From contig NC_060238.1 in assembly GCF_021155775.2 (NCBI RefSeq), positions 12,655,042-12,719,041 of the forward strand: DNA of 64,000 nucleotides, given 5' to 3'. The position numbers and the translations under genes are program-made. Below the pieces are notes generated by a model. That model did not search any database. It saw nothing but the letters and a program-made list of their open reading frames with translations, and had not been told where the DNA came from. This document shows, piece by piece, positions 24,401 to 35,169 of this stretch (its first letter is position 1; the number at the start of each line of letters is the position of its first letter). The stretch is from Neodiprion pinetum. Its lineage: Eukaryota; Arthropoda; Insecta; Hymenoptera; Diprionidae.

Positions 24401-25152
24401 GTTGAGTGACCTGATGTTGTCTTCAACGGTTTGGGCAAAGAGGCCCCATCTAGCTTTGTGGAATAGCCATTTAGGTGGGCCTGGTTCATCGGTCTCTTGG
24501 TTAGAATCATCGATAGTGATATGGATGGGAAAGTGGTCGCTGTCGTGTAGGAGTTCATCGACTCTCCAGGAGATGTTTTCTGCTAGACTAGGGCTCACTA
24601 GACTGAGGTCTAGTTAGCTTTCTGTTCCTGAGGAGATGTGAGGTGTGTCATCGAACCATTATTCAGGATGTTAAGATTGTACTGGTCAATCCAGTTCTCG
24701 ATCATAGTTCCTCTGCTAAGGTCAATTCTTTGAGAGCCCTATATGTAGTTGTGGCTGTTGAAATCACCGACTATGATGCAGGGTTCATTCATTTGGTCGA
24801 TAATGTTATTTAGTTCACATGCTGTTAAATTGTGACTATTAGGGATGTATATATCGCAGATGTTTATTTTCTTGGAGGATTGAATGGAAACTGACACTAG
24901 TTTAAGGTTGCTGTTCACGTTGGTTTGGTTGCACGGAATATTGTTCCTGACGTATGTGGCTACTCCACCGCTCGCATGGCCTGTTACTCTGTTTTTGAAG
25001 AAGCTTTTATATCCGTTTAAGTTCATGAAGTAGTTGTCTTTAAAGTGGGTTTCTTGGATGCATATTATGTCAGCTTTACTGTTCTTAATGAGGAGTATTG
25101 GATATTCATATCTTATACATAATCCATTTAAGTTCCATTGTATTATTTTCAT
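21430..25152 (-). pseudogene. I-like LINE ORF2: endonuclease, RT, RNase H (multiple frameshifts)
   Basis: Reading right to left. The endonuclease starts MKIIQWNLNGLCIRYEYPIL at 25152, with ICIQETHFK, GGVATYVRN and CIIVGDFNSH (the catalytic DFN). RT fragments include VVSLDIEKAYEMVNRP (about 23370) and KLDYGCTIY (about 22700). RNase H has TQIFTDGS (about 22220) and IIWVPSHQGIQGNELADKEA (about 21890). The end has a CPACN...HILTTCPH zinc-like motif (about 21600). At least eight frame changes or stops occur. The YxDD box is not recognisable in the degraded stretch near 23.0-23.2 kb. Confidence 0.82.
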
Positions 25153-25842
25153 GGTGAAGATTTATTGTTTGCTGGATGTATACGCTTTTCTGATGATAAG
25201 AAAGTTGTAACGTGAGAAGTGAGGTTTTTACTGTATCATTTTCGTTGAGCTTAGCGCGGATTCTGATCCCGTTGTTGCGTATGTCTTCTCTCCGTCAGGT
25301 TAGTTGAATTCTTTGATTAGTTTGTTCTTGAACCTTGTGAATTTTTGTTTGTGACCTCTTTTTGATAAGTGTGGGTATAATTTAGTTAACATGGATCTTA
25401 TTTCTAAGGGTGATAGGTTGCACTTCTCGACCATTTCCTTGATGAAGTCTGTCTCAGCCACTTTGTCGGTTTTGTAGTTGATCATAGGCGTATTTGTATT
25501 TGCCTGGATTGGACGAGATTTCTACTTCAATGGTTGGGGGAAGAACGAATCTCGAACTGTGTTCCTGGTCGTTCTCAGTTCTGGGTTTTTTTGATTTTGT
25601 TCTACTCAAGTTACGTTTAGCCTATCGGGCATATTTTGCAGTATCGAGTTCGATAGCTTGATCTGAGGTAAATGGTGCAGAAAGGGCGCGTTCGGCATTT
25701 GCCGTTTGCGAGTCATCAAATAGAGTCGGTCGTGGTTTAGGAGGGAGCATTTTATTTAATGTGTTGTTTGTTATATTGAGTAAAAGACTTGCCTGTTATT
25801 TGTTTACCTCATTGCTGGTGGCTGTGGTGGAAGCCGTAGCAA

Positions 25843-26505
25843 TTAGGGAGGGGGGCTTCCTTGAGTATCGTAGAAGTTGTTGTGAGGAGAGCTTCCGCTT
25901 TCGGGGCAATTTTTTGCTAAGTGCCCCTCTCTGTGGCACATGAAGCACGCCAGTGAGTCTGTAGAGGGGTAGATGTTGTACCGCGCTTCTTCAAATGGAA
26001 TTTGTAAGCACTCTGGTATTTTGTTGATGTCATCGGGGCAAAGAAACACTTGTCTGCGAAAACTCATTACGTGTGTGAACCCAGGTTCATTAATACTAAT
26101 TCTGAGAAACGTAAACGTAGATATTGTTTTGACCTTGAGACTGTCTAAAGCATCCTGGATGAAGCTGTGTGGAATGGTCGGAGGGCCATTAGAGAATACA
26201 ATTCTCTTGTTTCTTGTTATTAATGGCCGGATGTTTAGGGAGTTTTGGCCGATGATGATGTTCCTATGGGTATCTACGAGTTTATCGGCTACAGATTTAC
26301 TTGCAAGGTACACGCAGATGCGATTGTTTACGATTCGGAAGGTGAATCGTATGTTGGCTGCAGAAACTTTAGTGGCGATGGCCTTGACATAGTCCTTGAT
26401 TGGGGCTCCTTCGATTGCGTTAATAATAACGGCAAAATCTTTTGTGGGGAAGAATTCACTTTTTGCGGTGGCAGAGTAGTTGAGATCTTTGTTGGTGGAC
26501 GTCAT
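25843..26505 (-). pseudogene. I-like LINE ORF1 with CCHC zinc knuckle
   Basis: An open frame of 220 codons from MTSTNKDLNYSATAKSEF. The body is a gag-like fold (FAVIINAIEG, IRFTFRIVNNRICVYL, IRPLITRNKRIVFSNGPP). A CCHC knuckle CFMCHREGHLAKNC lies near the end, as in I-element and Nimb ORF1 proteins. It would bind the element RNA. No stop is seen in this frame, but the partner ORF2 is destroyed, so I call it part of a dead element. The C-terminus may be frameshifted after SPPP. Confidence 0.75.
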
Positions 26506-27460
26506 TTTGGGTGCGGGAGGAGTAATTTCTGTAGTCAGAAATTACTCTGAGCACCTGGGGATAAGGGGCCCAGAAAAAGACTTTCCGGCTAAGTCGGGCA
26601 CTTGTTTTTAGTCGAACAATTACACAGTAATATACTTCAAACTAATAGGGACTATAGATTGTGCGATGCACAAATTATATAGTTAATTAAACCACTCTCA
26701 CTATACAGACACGTCTGTTCCGCTCAAAGGTTCGGATGAGACTGCAGAAAAATTTATAACCTAGTTACAAAGCCTAATTACATTGACAAACCCTTGCCAC
26801 ACGATTTCCTTGACACCTTGGTTAACTTCAGAGAAGCTGTGGAAGAAGAATGTGTAACTTCTGTCTCAATCCAATTTATATGCTCTGTACTCGACAAATT
26901 AAAATGGGATACGGTGAGGAAAATGGTCCATTTTATTTTGAAACATTAAAAAATAAATATCACCGTTTGTGGTCTTACCTCTCCATTTCCAATCCCCGCA
27001 CGCCCCGACTATATAACCACGTCCATTGATAATACTCGTAGACCCCTTGACCCCATTCCATTCACATATAGAAACCCCCTTCGTCTCCTTGGCCTCCACG
27101 ACAGAAATTGCAACGTCCGAGTAAATCTGCAGCACCTCATACGACTCCGCCACCCGCTCCAGCCGCTAACGTCGCCATGCCCCCCTCTTGTCGGGCCGCC
27201 GCGTCGTGCAAGGAAATACCCCCCATTTTTTTCGAGGTCAACGAACTCGTCTTCTCACTCTTGTTCCCTTCCTATATCACTTTCCCCACTAGCCTCTCAC
27301 AACGACAACAGCTCTAACTTGCTTATGGACACCAAATACTATACGTGCGCCCAACACCCCAACTCTCATATGGAAATGATCACCTCTGACCGTGACACGG
27401 CGCTCAACATTAACGATGTCCAAACCGATATGCCTTTGTTGATATACCTTCGTTGACAAC

Positions 27461-28074
27461 TTGGACGACATACCAGTATCAGATGATGTTGAAGATACCA
27501 ATGATGGACTTTCAATGCTCAAAACCAATCATGGTCACTTGATATCAGCAGAATGCTTCTGGACAAGAGGTATACCAGGCCAACTTGCGCACAACAACAT
27601 CGTTGACCAAGAAATCTTAATGAGACCCCAACCACGAAAATTTGCCATCATCGAATCTAAGCACAACACCCAACTTGTTTTTACCTCAGTATTGAAATCA
27701 AAAGAAACAGAGAAAAGCAACCTATGCGATATTTTTAAGCTATTGTCTGAACTAAAAACGGTTTTGGCCTATTCAACCGTGAAATTCCTTGCCGTCCGAA
27801 TAATCGGAGAAGGTTTGGAGGAACTCAATCCTGGTGTTGTTTGGAAACTTGTATCCTTTATTTTCGCAAACGGAGAAATTCTAATCACGCTTTGACGCAA
27901 GACAACTGTCATTCCAAACAAATGTTAACGAAAAGAAATAGAGAATGCCTCGGATCGTCAGGTGGTGGTCACCAAGGTGTCACCAAAACATATAATCGCA
28001 TCAGACAAAAGTATTTTTGGCCACGGATGAGAAAGCAAATCCAAGATTTCCTAAGAACTTTGAGAGTTGCCTAA
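27461..28074 (+). pseudogene. Ty3/Gypsy linker domain and integrase zinc finger remnant
   Basis: The frame 27461-27895 (144 codons: ISAECFWTRGIPGQL, IIESKHNTQLVF, VKFLAVRIIGEGLEEL) resembles the extra domain found between RNase H and integrase in some insect Gypsy elements. The next frame has GGHQGVTKTYNRIRQKYFWP and RKQIQDFL, the second half of the HHCC zinc domain of Gypsy integrases. The DDE core is missing and the sequence stops at an A-run at 28074. Orientation and content make it the continuation of the pol block that ended at 21225. Confidence 0.75.
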
Positions 28075-28668
28075 AAAAAAAAATTAGAGTAAAAACCAAG
28101 TTGCCAATGGTGATAACGGATCGCCCTGTGACGTGGGGGTGTGCGTATGCTGAACGGGTGGTAGTTGATGATTGTGAATAGTCGAAGATGCTCCCACGTA
28201 ACAACAGTAAATAAAAATTGCAAATTAAGAAAGACTTAACTTTGAATAAGCCGATAATGTGGATACGTTGTTGTCTACTCCTATACAGGTCTGTGAGAGT
28301 TGTTCAAATGGTTGAGGCTAATTTATAATGGAGTGGAATAGGTTATCATACAAACTAAATGGTTAGATATAATTTTGATTGGTAAAATATAACGTATATT
28401 TTTTGAACAATTAATTATAAAATGAATGAATGATACTGTTGACATTTGGGGTTATAAAATGACTCATATCACAAATATTTCATTATGAGTATACACTTTA
28501 TTATATAATAAACATAGTGGGAACTATTTGTATGTTTGCTTTCACATTCGGTTCGCAGCATGGAGGCAGTACGACTGCTTTTTTTCTCTAGCTCGCTTGT
28601 GTCGACGGCTATCTCACGGCATACCAGTACATACGCAGAGCCGGTCGCACACAATCTATACATATATA
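28075..28668. other. No recognisable gene (AT-rich spacer)
   Basis: A poly(A) run followed by AT-rich sequence. A weak inverted match (TGACGTGGGGGTG near 28118 and CTCCCACGTAACA near 28190) is too poor to call an LTR or transposon. It ends at the TA dinucleotide (28667-28668) used by the long-TIR transposon. Confidence 0.6.
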
Positions 28669-30326
28669 CAGTGTGACCACGACAAGGTGGCCAACCCCTC
28701 CAAAATCTAGCCACGTGATAATTTGAGAAATTTTTTGCATGATTTTTTAAGGAATTGCGACGATCTCTCCGATAGCCAAGACGAAATTTTTTTAGAAACA
28801 ACCATTTTTGCGCGCGAAAAAAATGTTTTCGATTTCGGGACTGAAAATAGGGTTGAATTTTTTTTCTGAAAACACGCAAAATCCTGGGTGCGGATATCAA
28901 AAATTTTCCGGGATTCGTCAAACCAATCACCCAGAAATAAATCTCAAAATTCGAACTTTTTGTCGAAAATTCGGTACTAACTGGCGGAACAGGTGGAATT
29001 GAAATATCTGGCAAAATCGACCAGCGCCAACTTCACCCGAGTCCAGGTAGCGGTATACGATATGTCATTGACGATTCTGCGGAATGAGTTTCGTGGGACT
29101 GACTTTCTCTGTTTGCAGCTAGGCGAGCAGCAAGATTAGTAGTTTGAAAATATCTGCATTGAGAGGAGCGTGACAAAAACGTCCGCATTTCAAATTATCA
29201 ATGATAATTAACACAAAAACAGCATAACGGGAGGTTAACAAGCATTTTGTTATCATCGGTTGCCAGTGATAACCGTTGTAGCGCGGAGGTTAGCGAACGC
29301 TCGCGCGTGGCCGATCCGGCCGATCAAGATCCCGCTATTACCGTTTGCCGACGCGGCGACGACGAGATGATGTAGCGCAAAAATTGCAATTCTTTCGAAA
29401 ATGATCATCGAATCAACCCGATTCTGTCAAAGTGCAGCCTTATTGACAAAAGCTCATCACTCTTATTTCACACAAAAATGATTTGAAAAAACGAACAAAA
29501 CCCACCCGAATTATGACAGTGTATTGCTTGTTCATCGCAAAATTCTAGGTCAGTTTATTTATATTCTGGAGAACGATGCGCGAAAATTAGTCAACTCTGA
29601 CACCGTGTATTTACTTTCGTACGTCGAATATTTCCGCGGCAACAAAGCGCATGGGTGGCCGACTTTTCTGTGATTCTATTAGTAACAATGAGCGCAATAT
29701 TACCACGACCCAGCGTTATTTTCACGCAATGATCAAACCGGGGACAGTGAACTACGGTTCGAAATTATTTTCGAGGAAAATATGCCGTTGCATTTTGGAA
29801 TTTCGTTAATTGTCCGACAAATTGATACGTAATGCGTAAGAACGAAATGACTCGCATTTGTTTAGAACAAAACCCTTGCATTGCTCTTTACTTCGATACG
29901 AAAATTGTACTATTCTTATCCAGATGACAGAAGTAGTGCGAAGCACGACAGGCTGAGGTATCGTTCAAGTACGGCGGAAATATGGCCGATGTTATGACAG
30001 AAGTAGAAGCATAAAGGAATAATCGTCAGGTTATGATTCATCAACCTTTTACCTGTGATTTTTCCATTTCGTGGGCGACAAAGACAGTATTTTTTCGTAA
30101 ATGCGATCGCCACGCTTCACTTTCCATTTCAATTCAATGACAGTTCGTCAATGACGATAATTAGCAAAATTATATTGAGTTTGTAAACCGATGCAGAGAT
30201 TTGATACTTAATTCTATGCGATTCCTTACAGATAGGGTAATACAAATGTTTGATTAGTCTTTACATGTGCAATGAAATATTTTGTTTCATTCAAAACATG
30301 TACAATGCGTCAATTCGGGAATCCGT

Positions 30327-30685
30327 TATTTTTTGGGATCGCGCATAGTATTGCACAACAATATTATGCACCTTCGATACTCCTCGAATGTTAATCCGTC
30401 CTCCTCGCTGAAAATGTTTTCAACGAATGCTGAAATTTACAGGGACGCGGGCATAATATTTGCAATGTTGCCCGCTACATTTGATACATTTAATAATGCG
30501 TAATTACTTATCACTGCGTAATAAATATTCTCCGGCATTGCTTCGTGTTTGCCTTTCCCGGTTGGACTCATCTCTGTCAAACTATCGTTGTCTAAGATAA
30601 TTTTGAAGAGTGCTCGGTTCGTTTCATTCCGACTTTTGTACATAATCTCTGTGACGGCGGCCATTTGCACATTGTCAACCCACAC
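30327..30685 (-). pseudogene. BEN-like domain fragment, left arm copy
   Basis: Mirror image of 36842-37200; see that entry. The frame of 82 codons from MWVDNVQMAAVTEIM ends at a TAA, then continues in frame (ISAFVENIFSEEDGL...RDPKK) to a second stop. Confidence 0.45.
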
Positions 30686-31119
30686 GTCGTACCCTATGCT
30701 TAACCGTACTTGATGACAATTTAAAAATGATAATTATCTTATCAAAATTAGTGACAATTTAGTGTGAAAGTATTATCAACAGATCGTTTTCCGCTACTCG
30801 GTGCTGTTACTTTCAGGACAATTTGAAAAGTGTTGCATGAACTCGTTTCATTAACGCATTTATTCGTTTCTTCGTTTTGATTGCGACTGTAGTCGCAGTT
30901 TCATAATGTAGCTACACAACATTTTGTTGGAGACATTGAATTGATGCATTATTTACTGAAAATTTAATGCATTATGAAACGGACGCAGCATTATTGTGAA
31001 TGGTGTATTGTTTCACAGATCACGAGTGCACCACCTCGACATACAAGTTTAAATTTCTGAATCGACGTGATCTGAGATACTGTATTCTTGCGTGTACGTA
31101 TAATTATTTTTAATTATTT

Positions 31120-31330
31120 AATTCATTTGTTCATTTATTCATTGATTTATTCATTGATTTATTCATTTATTCATTGATTTGTTCATTTAATTATTCATTG
31201 ATTCATTCATTTATTCATTCATTGATTCATTCATTGATTCATCCATTGATTCATTCGTTTATTTATTCATTCAATCATTCATTCATTCATTTATTTATTC
31301 ATTTACTTATTTATTTTTTTTTTTTTTTTC
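31120..31330. repeat. TTCAT/TTCATTGA microsatellite and poly(T), left arm
   Basis: Degenerate ATTC- and ATTTATTC-type tetranucleotide repeats ending in a T-run at about 31313-31330. Read on the minus strand this is a poly(A) plus (AATG/AAAT)n tail. Adjacent sequence 31331-31440 could be the 3' end of a retroposon, but no ORF supports this. The right arm holds the mirror copy at 36197-36407. Confidence 0.75.
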
Positions 31331-31429
31331 TTTGCGTATGGCCAAATCGGTGGGGAAATCCTTCATGGACCACCCTAGGTAGGGTACCGTCACTCCCAGG
31401 AGTGTGGGACTCGCCTTACGGAATACCGA

Positions 31430-32230
31430 CTAAAACCACCACCAAAAACCGTTCCTTGCTGTCGTCCACACCCCACGGAACTGTCGTCGTACCTGTTTTT
31501 GAGAATAAAATATCACGATTAGAACAATACGAGGCAAATAATTTGATAAAATTAAATCTAACAAACGGATATGAACTAGACTTTTCACCATTTTCGTGAC
31601 ACCATTCTCGCATTACAGAAACGCTAAAACTCAGGTTTATTTGCAATAAGATTCATTAGAGTTCAGTAGTATTCAATACGAGCCTTTAGTAAAAAGAAAC
31701 TTATCTTGCGTTTCATTTCTGGTCTCGTTTTGTGTTATCGTCCGCGAAAAGCCATTCCTTGCCGTCGTCCACACCACACGGAACTGTCGTCGCATCTGTT
31801 TTTGAGAATCAAATATGAGGATTAGAAAAATACGAGGCACATATTTTGATATAATTAGATGTAACATTTTTGAAACTACAGATGCAGTTTAACGTGCATC
31901 AAAATCAAACGAATGTGCACTCGACTTTTTACGATTTTTGTGACACCATTCTCGCATTACAGAAACGCTGAAGCTGAAATTTATTCGCAATAAGAATCAA
32001 TCATTAGAGTTTTGTACTGTTTGATATGAGCGTTTAATAAAAAGGAACTTGTCTTGCGGTTCACGTCTGATTTTGCCAGCTCTTCGTGTCCGCCGATAGC
32101 CATACCTTGCTTATCCTCGAGACCCCACGGGACTATCGTCTCACCTATTTTCAACATTAAACAGCACAATAAGAAAAATACGAGGTGTCTTTTTGATCAT
32201 AACGATTCCGATGTTATTCAAACATCAGAT
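31430..32230. repeat. Three diverged tandem repeats of about 300 bp, left arm
   Basis: Recurrent blocks are a CCTTGCNGTCGTCCACACC(C/A)CACGG-like start, ACCTGTTTTTGAGAAT, AAATACGAGGC and GTGACACCATTCTCGCATTACAGAAACGCT. Units begin near 31450, 31750 and 32095, the last with more divergence (CTTGCTTATCCTCGAGACC). The mirror array is at 35297-36097 in the right arm. Purpose unknown; internal repeats could bind the transposase or be older tandem duplications. Confidence 0.65.
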
Positions 32231-32407
32231 ACAGTTTTGTGTGCGGTAGCAAACAAAAAGAGTTTTGACGTCCCACTACTTCTGTTATATTATTTTCACA
32301 CATCTGAGGATTTTTTTTTTAAACCTCTTATTAACAATAATAATAATTTATGACAGTTTTGCGTTGTCAATCATTGAAGATTTGTAAAAAGAATCATATC
32401 TCACATT

Positions 32408-34805
32408 TCATTCCTGGTTCCGTTGCCTGGGGAGATGCTTGATGTGCCCTCCGTTCTGCTGGACAGTGAGTGCGAGCCGTTTCCGGATCGACCCTCGCAC
32501 CCGTTGCATCTCCCTAACAGGAATAGCGGCACACGCTTCGGCGATGCGGTGGCGCATGTCGTGTTTCGTTGTGGGGGCCCGTTCATATACGATTTCCTTG
32601 ATTCTACTCCAGAACCAGAAATCGCAGACGGTAAGATCTGGTGAGAGCGCTGGCCACCTAACCGGACCTCTCGTACCGATCCAGCGCTCCGGGAACATGG
32701 CGTCCAGGATTGCCTTGTTCGCGTCACTGTTGTGGGCAGGGGCCCCGTCCTGCTGCCACCAAACCTGGTCCATACGGATGGGGTTTCCGTCCGTCAGGCA
32801 GGGGAGTTCCTCGGTAAGTACGGTCCTGTACTTGGCAGACGTCAGATTTCCGTCGAGGAAAATGGGCCCGAGGATCCTGTCCTATAATACTCCAACCCAG
32901 ACGTGGAGCTTCCAACGGTGTTGGTTGTCCTGTTCGACGATCCAGTATCGGTTTTCCGGAGCCCACCAACGACAGTTCTGCTTGTTGACGAGTTTGAGGT
33001 TCGTGAACAGCGCTTCGTCCGTAAAGCACACGTTCCTGAAGAAATCGGGATCCTCCTGCAGACGCTCCAGTCCCCAGCGACAGTACGTCAGTTTTCGTTC
33101 GGCATCACCTGGTCACAGCTTTTACACCGGCTGGTACTTGAACGGACGGTTCAGCTCATGTGCGATTTTTCTCACAGATTCTCGAGGAACCTCTGTAGGG
33201 AATTAACTGCTTCTTTTAGAAAGCACGAAGAGACAATTATCGCATTGACCCCCGAATATACGTTGAATTTGTGTTCAGAATTGTCACGTCTCTAATAAAT
33301 CCCGCCCAACAGAACGAGGTATGACTTGGTAATAACGTTTCGCATCAAACCGACGGGTAAATGTCTCGCTGAACTGACGAGTCAATGGATTTTCGGCTCA
33401 CTTACAATTCACCTGAATGAATGTAAAATTGACTTGATTAAACTTGATTAAAATGAAAATAAACTTGATTAATGAGAATTAACTGAATCACTCAATTTAA
33501 CCGAAATATTGAGAATTAACCGAGACACAACTGAATTACGGAAAATTAAATCAAGCATATTCAAATTACTTTGGGTTCATGCCAGAATTATATATTTACA
33601 GAGAGTAAAAATTAAATAAAAATGTAAAATCAACTAGAGTTGAGAAAAAGAATTTGAATTAATTGGAAATGCGATAGAATGAATTCAAAACTTTTCAACC
33701 TCACTTGATTTAGCGTGAATTATCAAGAATTGAAATTTATAAATTGAAACGAATCAAGTTGAATTATATGAATTTACCTCACTTGAAAAAATTGATTTCA
33801 AACAAGAAAATTAAGTTAAACTACATTAATTGATTCAGATGAATTCAACTCAAACAATTACCGTGTCACTCAAATCTCGAATTTTTTCCCCCTCGCATGA
33901 AACAAACAGTTCAGGTTGCCCGCGCACCATTGATTTTAATGCGAATAACTAAAATACGGTTGATTCTGGTCGGTTGGAAATTCCTGGAAAAGCCGGACGC
34001 AATATTGAAAAAATTATCCAATCACGGGGTCAATACGAAATTGATGAAAACACGAAATTGAATTTTTTAGCGTTCTCACAGATCCTTGAAAAGGTTTGGA
34101 TATTCTTCACCCCGAAGCGGATACACGGAAAAATGTTGCACAACAATTGGTAATTTTATAGACACTATCGCGGCAAAAAAATTCAAGAAAACCAATGATA
34201 GAGAGTGTTGAAATTAGCGAATTTGGCACGGAATGTCCCATACGTACATCTCAGAATAAGTTAAATTGAGAAAAAATATAACGAAGAAAAAAGAAACATA
34301 CGCAGTGTCCTCGCGAGGCGTCTGAAGCTCTGTCTTCCGTTTTCCTGGACGGCGTGTTCCACCGCTGCTCGGACAGGTCCATCCCGCACCGGCTTGATGC
34401 GCTGCTCTCGGGCCCGCTTCAGCACGCAGTGCTCCTGCTCCGTTGCCGCCAGCCTAGAGATGGAGTTTCGCATACTCGAATCATACATTGTTGCAAAGTT
34501 TCACAAGCATCGGTTTCTTACAGGAGAAAAATTGACGTAGCCGACAGTTATGTCGCATAAATGTACAAAATATATTATTCAGGGCAATGCGCGCAAGCTG
34601 CATAGAGTTCTAATGCAAATTAAAACGATTATGCAATTCTGAAAATTATTTCATTGCGAACATCGTACCTTCGAGAGGACTGCCTCGACGGTGGCTGCCC
34701 GTCCTCCGGGAATCGCTCTCGGTACATCCTCGCCGATCCTGTAAAGTTGTTCCCGGTCTCCGCTAGTATCTGATGCATCCTGGTCGTCCGCACGTCCCTG
34801 TCCAT
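32408..34805 (-). pseudogene. Spliced DD41D mariner-type transposase, three exons, three stops
   Basis: Exon 1 34805-34669 (MDRDVRTTRMHQIL..., an N-terminal helix-turn-helix-like segment with ARMYRERFPEDGQPPSRQ); exon 2 34453-34302; exon 3 33192-32408. Donors AG|GTACGA and GC|GTATGT and acceptors CTCTAG and CCTACAG have good consensus. Exon lengths 137+152+785 total 1,074 nt, exactly 358 codons. The catalytic core shows VCFTDEA, WWQQDGAPAH and SPDLTVCDFWFW, with 41 residues between the second and third Asp, as in the DD41D (rosa-like) group. Stops near 33123, 33114 and 32883 kill the gene although the triad remains. Function: cut-and-paste excision and integration at TA. Confidence 0.8.
33193..34301 (-). 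other. Intron 2 of the transposase pseudogene, AT-rich
   Basis: A 1.1-kb AT-rich stretch (many TTGAATT/AATTGA words) between exons 2 and 3 with no coding potential. It starts GTATGT and ends CCTACAG on the minus strand. It may contain unrecognised inserted sequence. Confidence 0.6.
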
Positions 34806-35169
34806 CTTAATCTCTAATTTTCTAGCAACAACTTTTCTAACAATACAGCTACAGTAACTCAACGTTGGTGAAATTAGTGGTGAAATAAAAATATTCTTCA
34901 ACAGCTGACTACGCTACAGTTAAACGTGTAAAATTAACAACTCTCACAACATTTCACGGTAACTGAACGATTATAAACGTGATGCAAATATTGAAATGAT
35001 TGAAAATACGGGTAATGCTATAAATAAACGTGGCAATAATATGGATTTCGGCGAAGTTTTGGTTGAAACTCTGATTTTGGTTGGTGATGCTTTGAGCGAA
35101 TCTTGGCGTCAGGCGTATTGAACAACAATCGAAGATCTGGCATTTTTTCGCGCTAATTTCGGCAAACAG

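Larger units (their letters stand above)
21229..26610 (-). mobile_element. I-like LINE with RNase H, decayed
   Basis: A non-LTR element on the minus strand with a short poly(A) (21244-21229), RNase H (22030-21680), RT remnants (about 23500-22400), AP endonuclease (25152-24600) and a zinc-knuckle ORF1 (26505-25843). The 5' boundary is approximate: Gypsy-like sequence resumes only later, and 5'-UTR-like sequence with a perfect hairpin (26520-26547) lies in between. RNase H in ORF2 together with the ORF1 type points to the I/Nimb group. Many frameshifts make it dead. It interrupts the Gypsy element. Confidence 0.8.
28669..32357 (+). repeat. Left inverted arm, 3,689 bp
   Basis: Reverse complement of 35170-38858. 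Identical in all stretches I compared; visible differences are T/G at the fourth base of the tip and one base about 9 nt from the inner end (TTTATGACAGT versus TTCATGACAGT). It contains a BEN-like reading frame, a TTCAT-type microsatellite, a possible retroposon 3' end and three diverged repeats of about 300 bp. Confidence 0.95.

Noticed and set aside
28115..28205. Possible short LTR or MITE suggested by TGACGTGGG...CCCACGTAACA
   Set aside because: Weak inverted similarity only, no target duplication and no partner copy in the window.
28469..29014. 181-codon frame at the left tip of the palindrome, with the mirror frame at 38513-38956
   Set aside because: Runs through the transposon terminus, differs at its end between the two sides and has no recognisable motif; probably chance in the TIR.
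31174..31599. 141-codon frame with IHSFIHSLIH repeats
   Set aside because: Translation of the TTCAT microsatellite and adjacent non-coding sequence.
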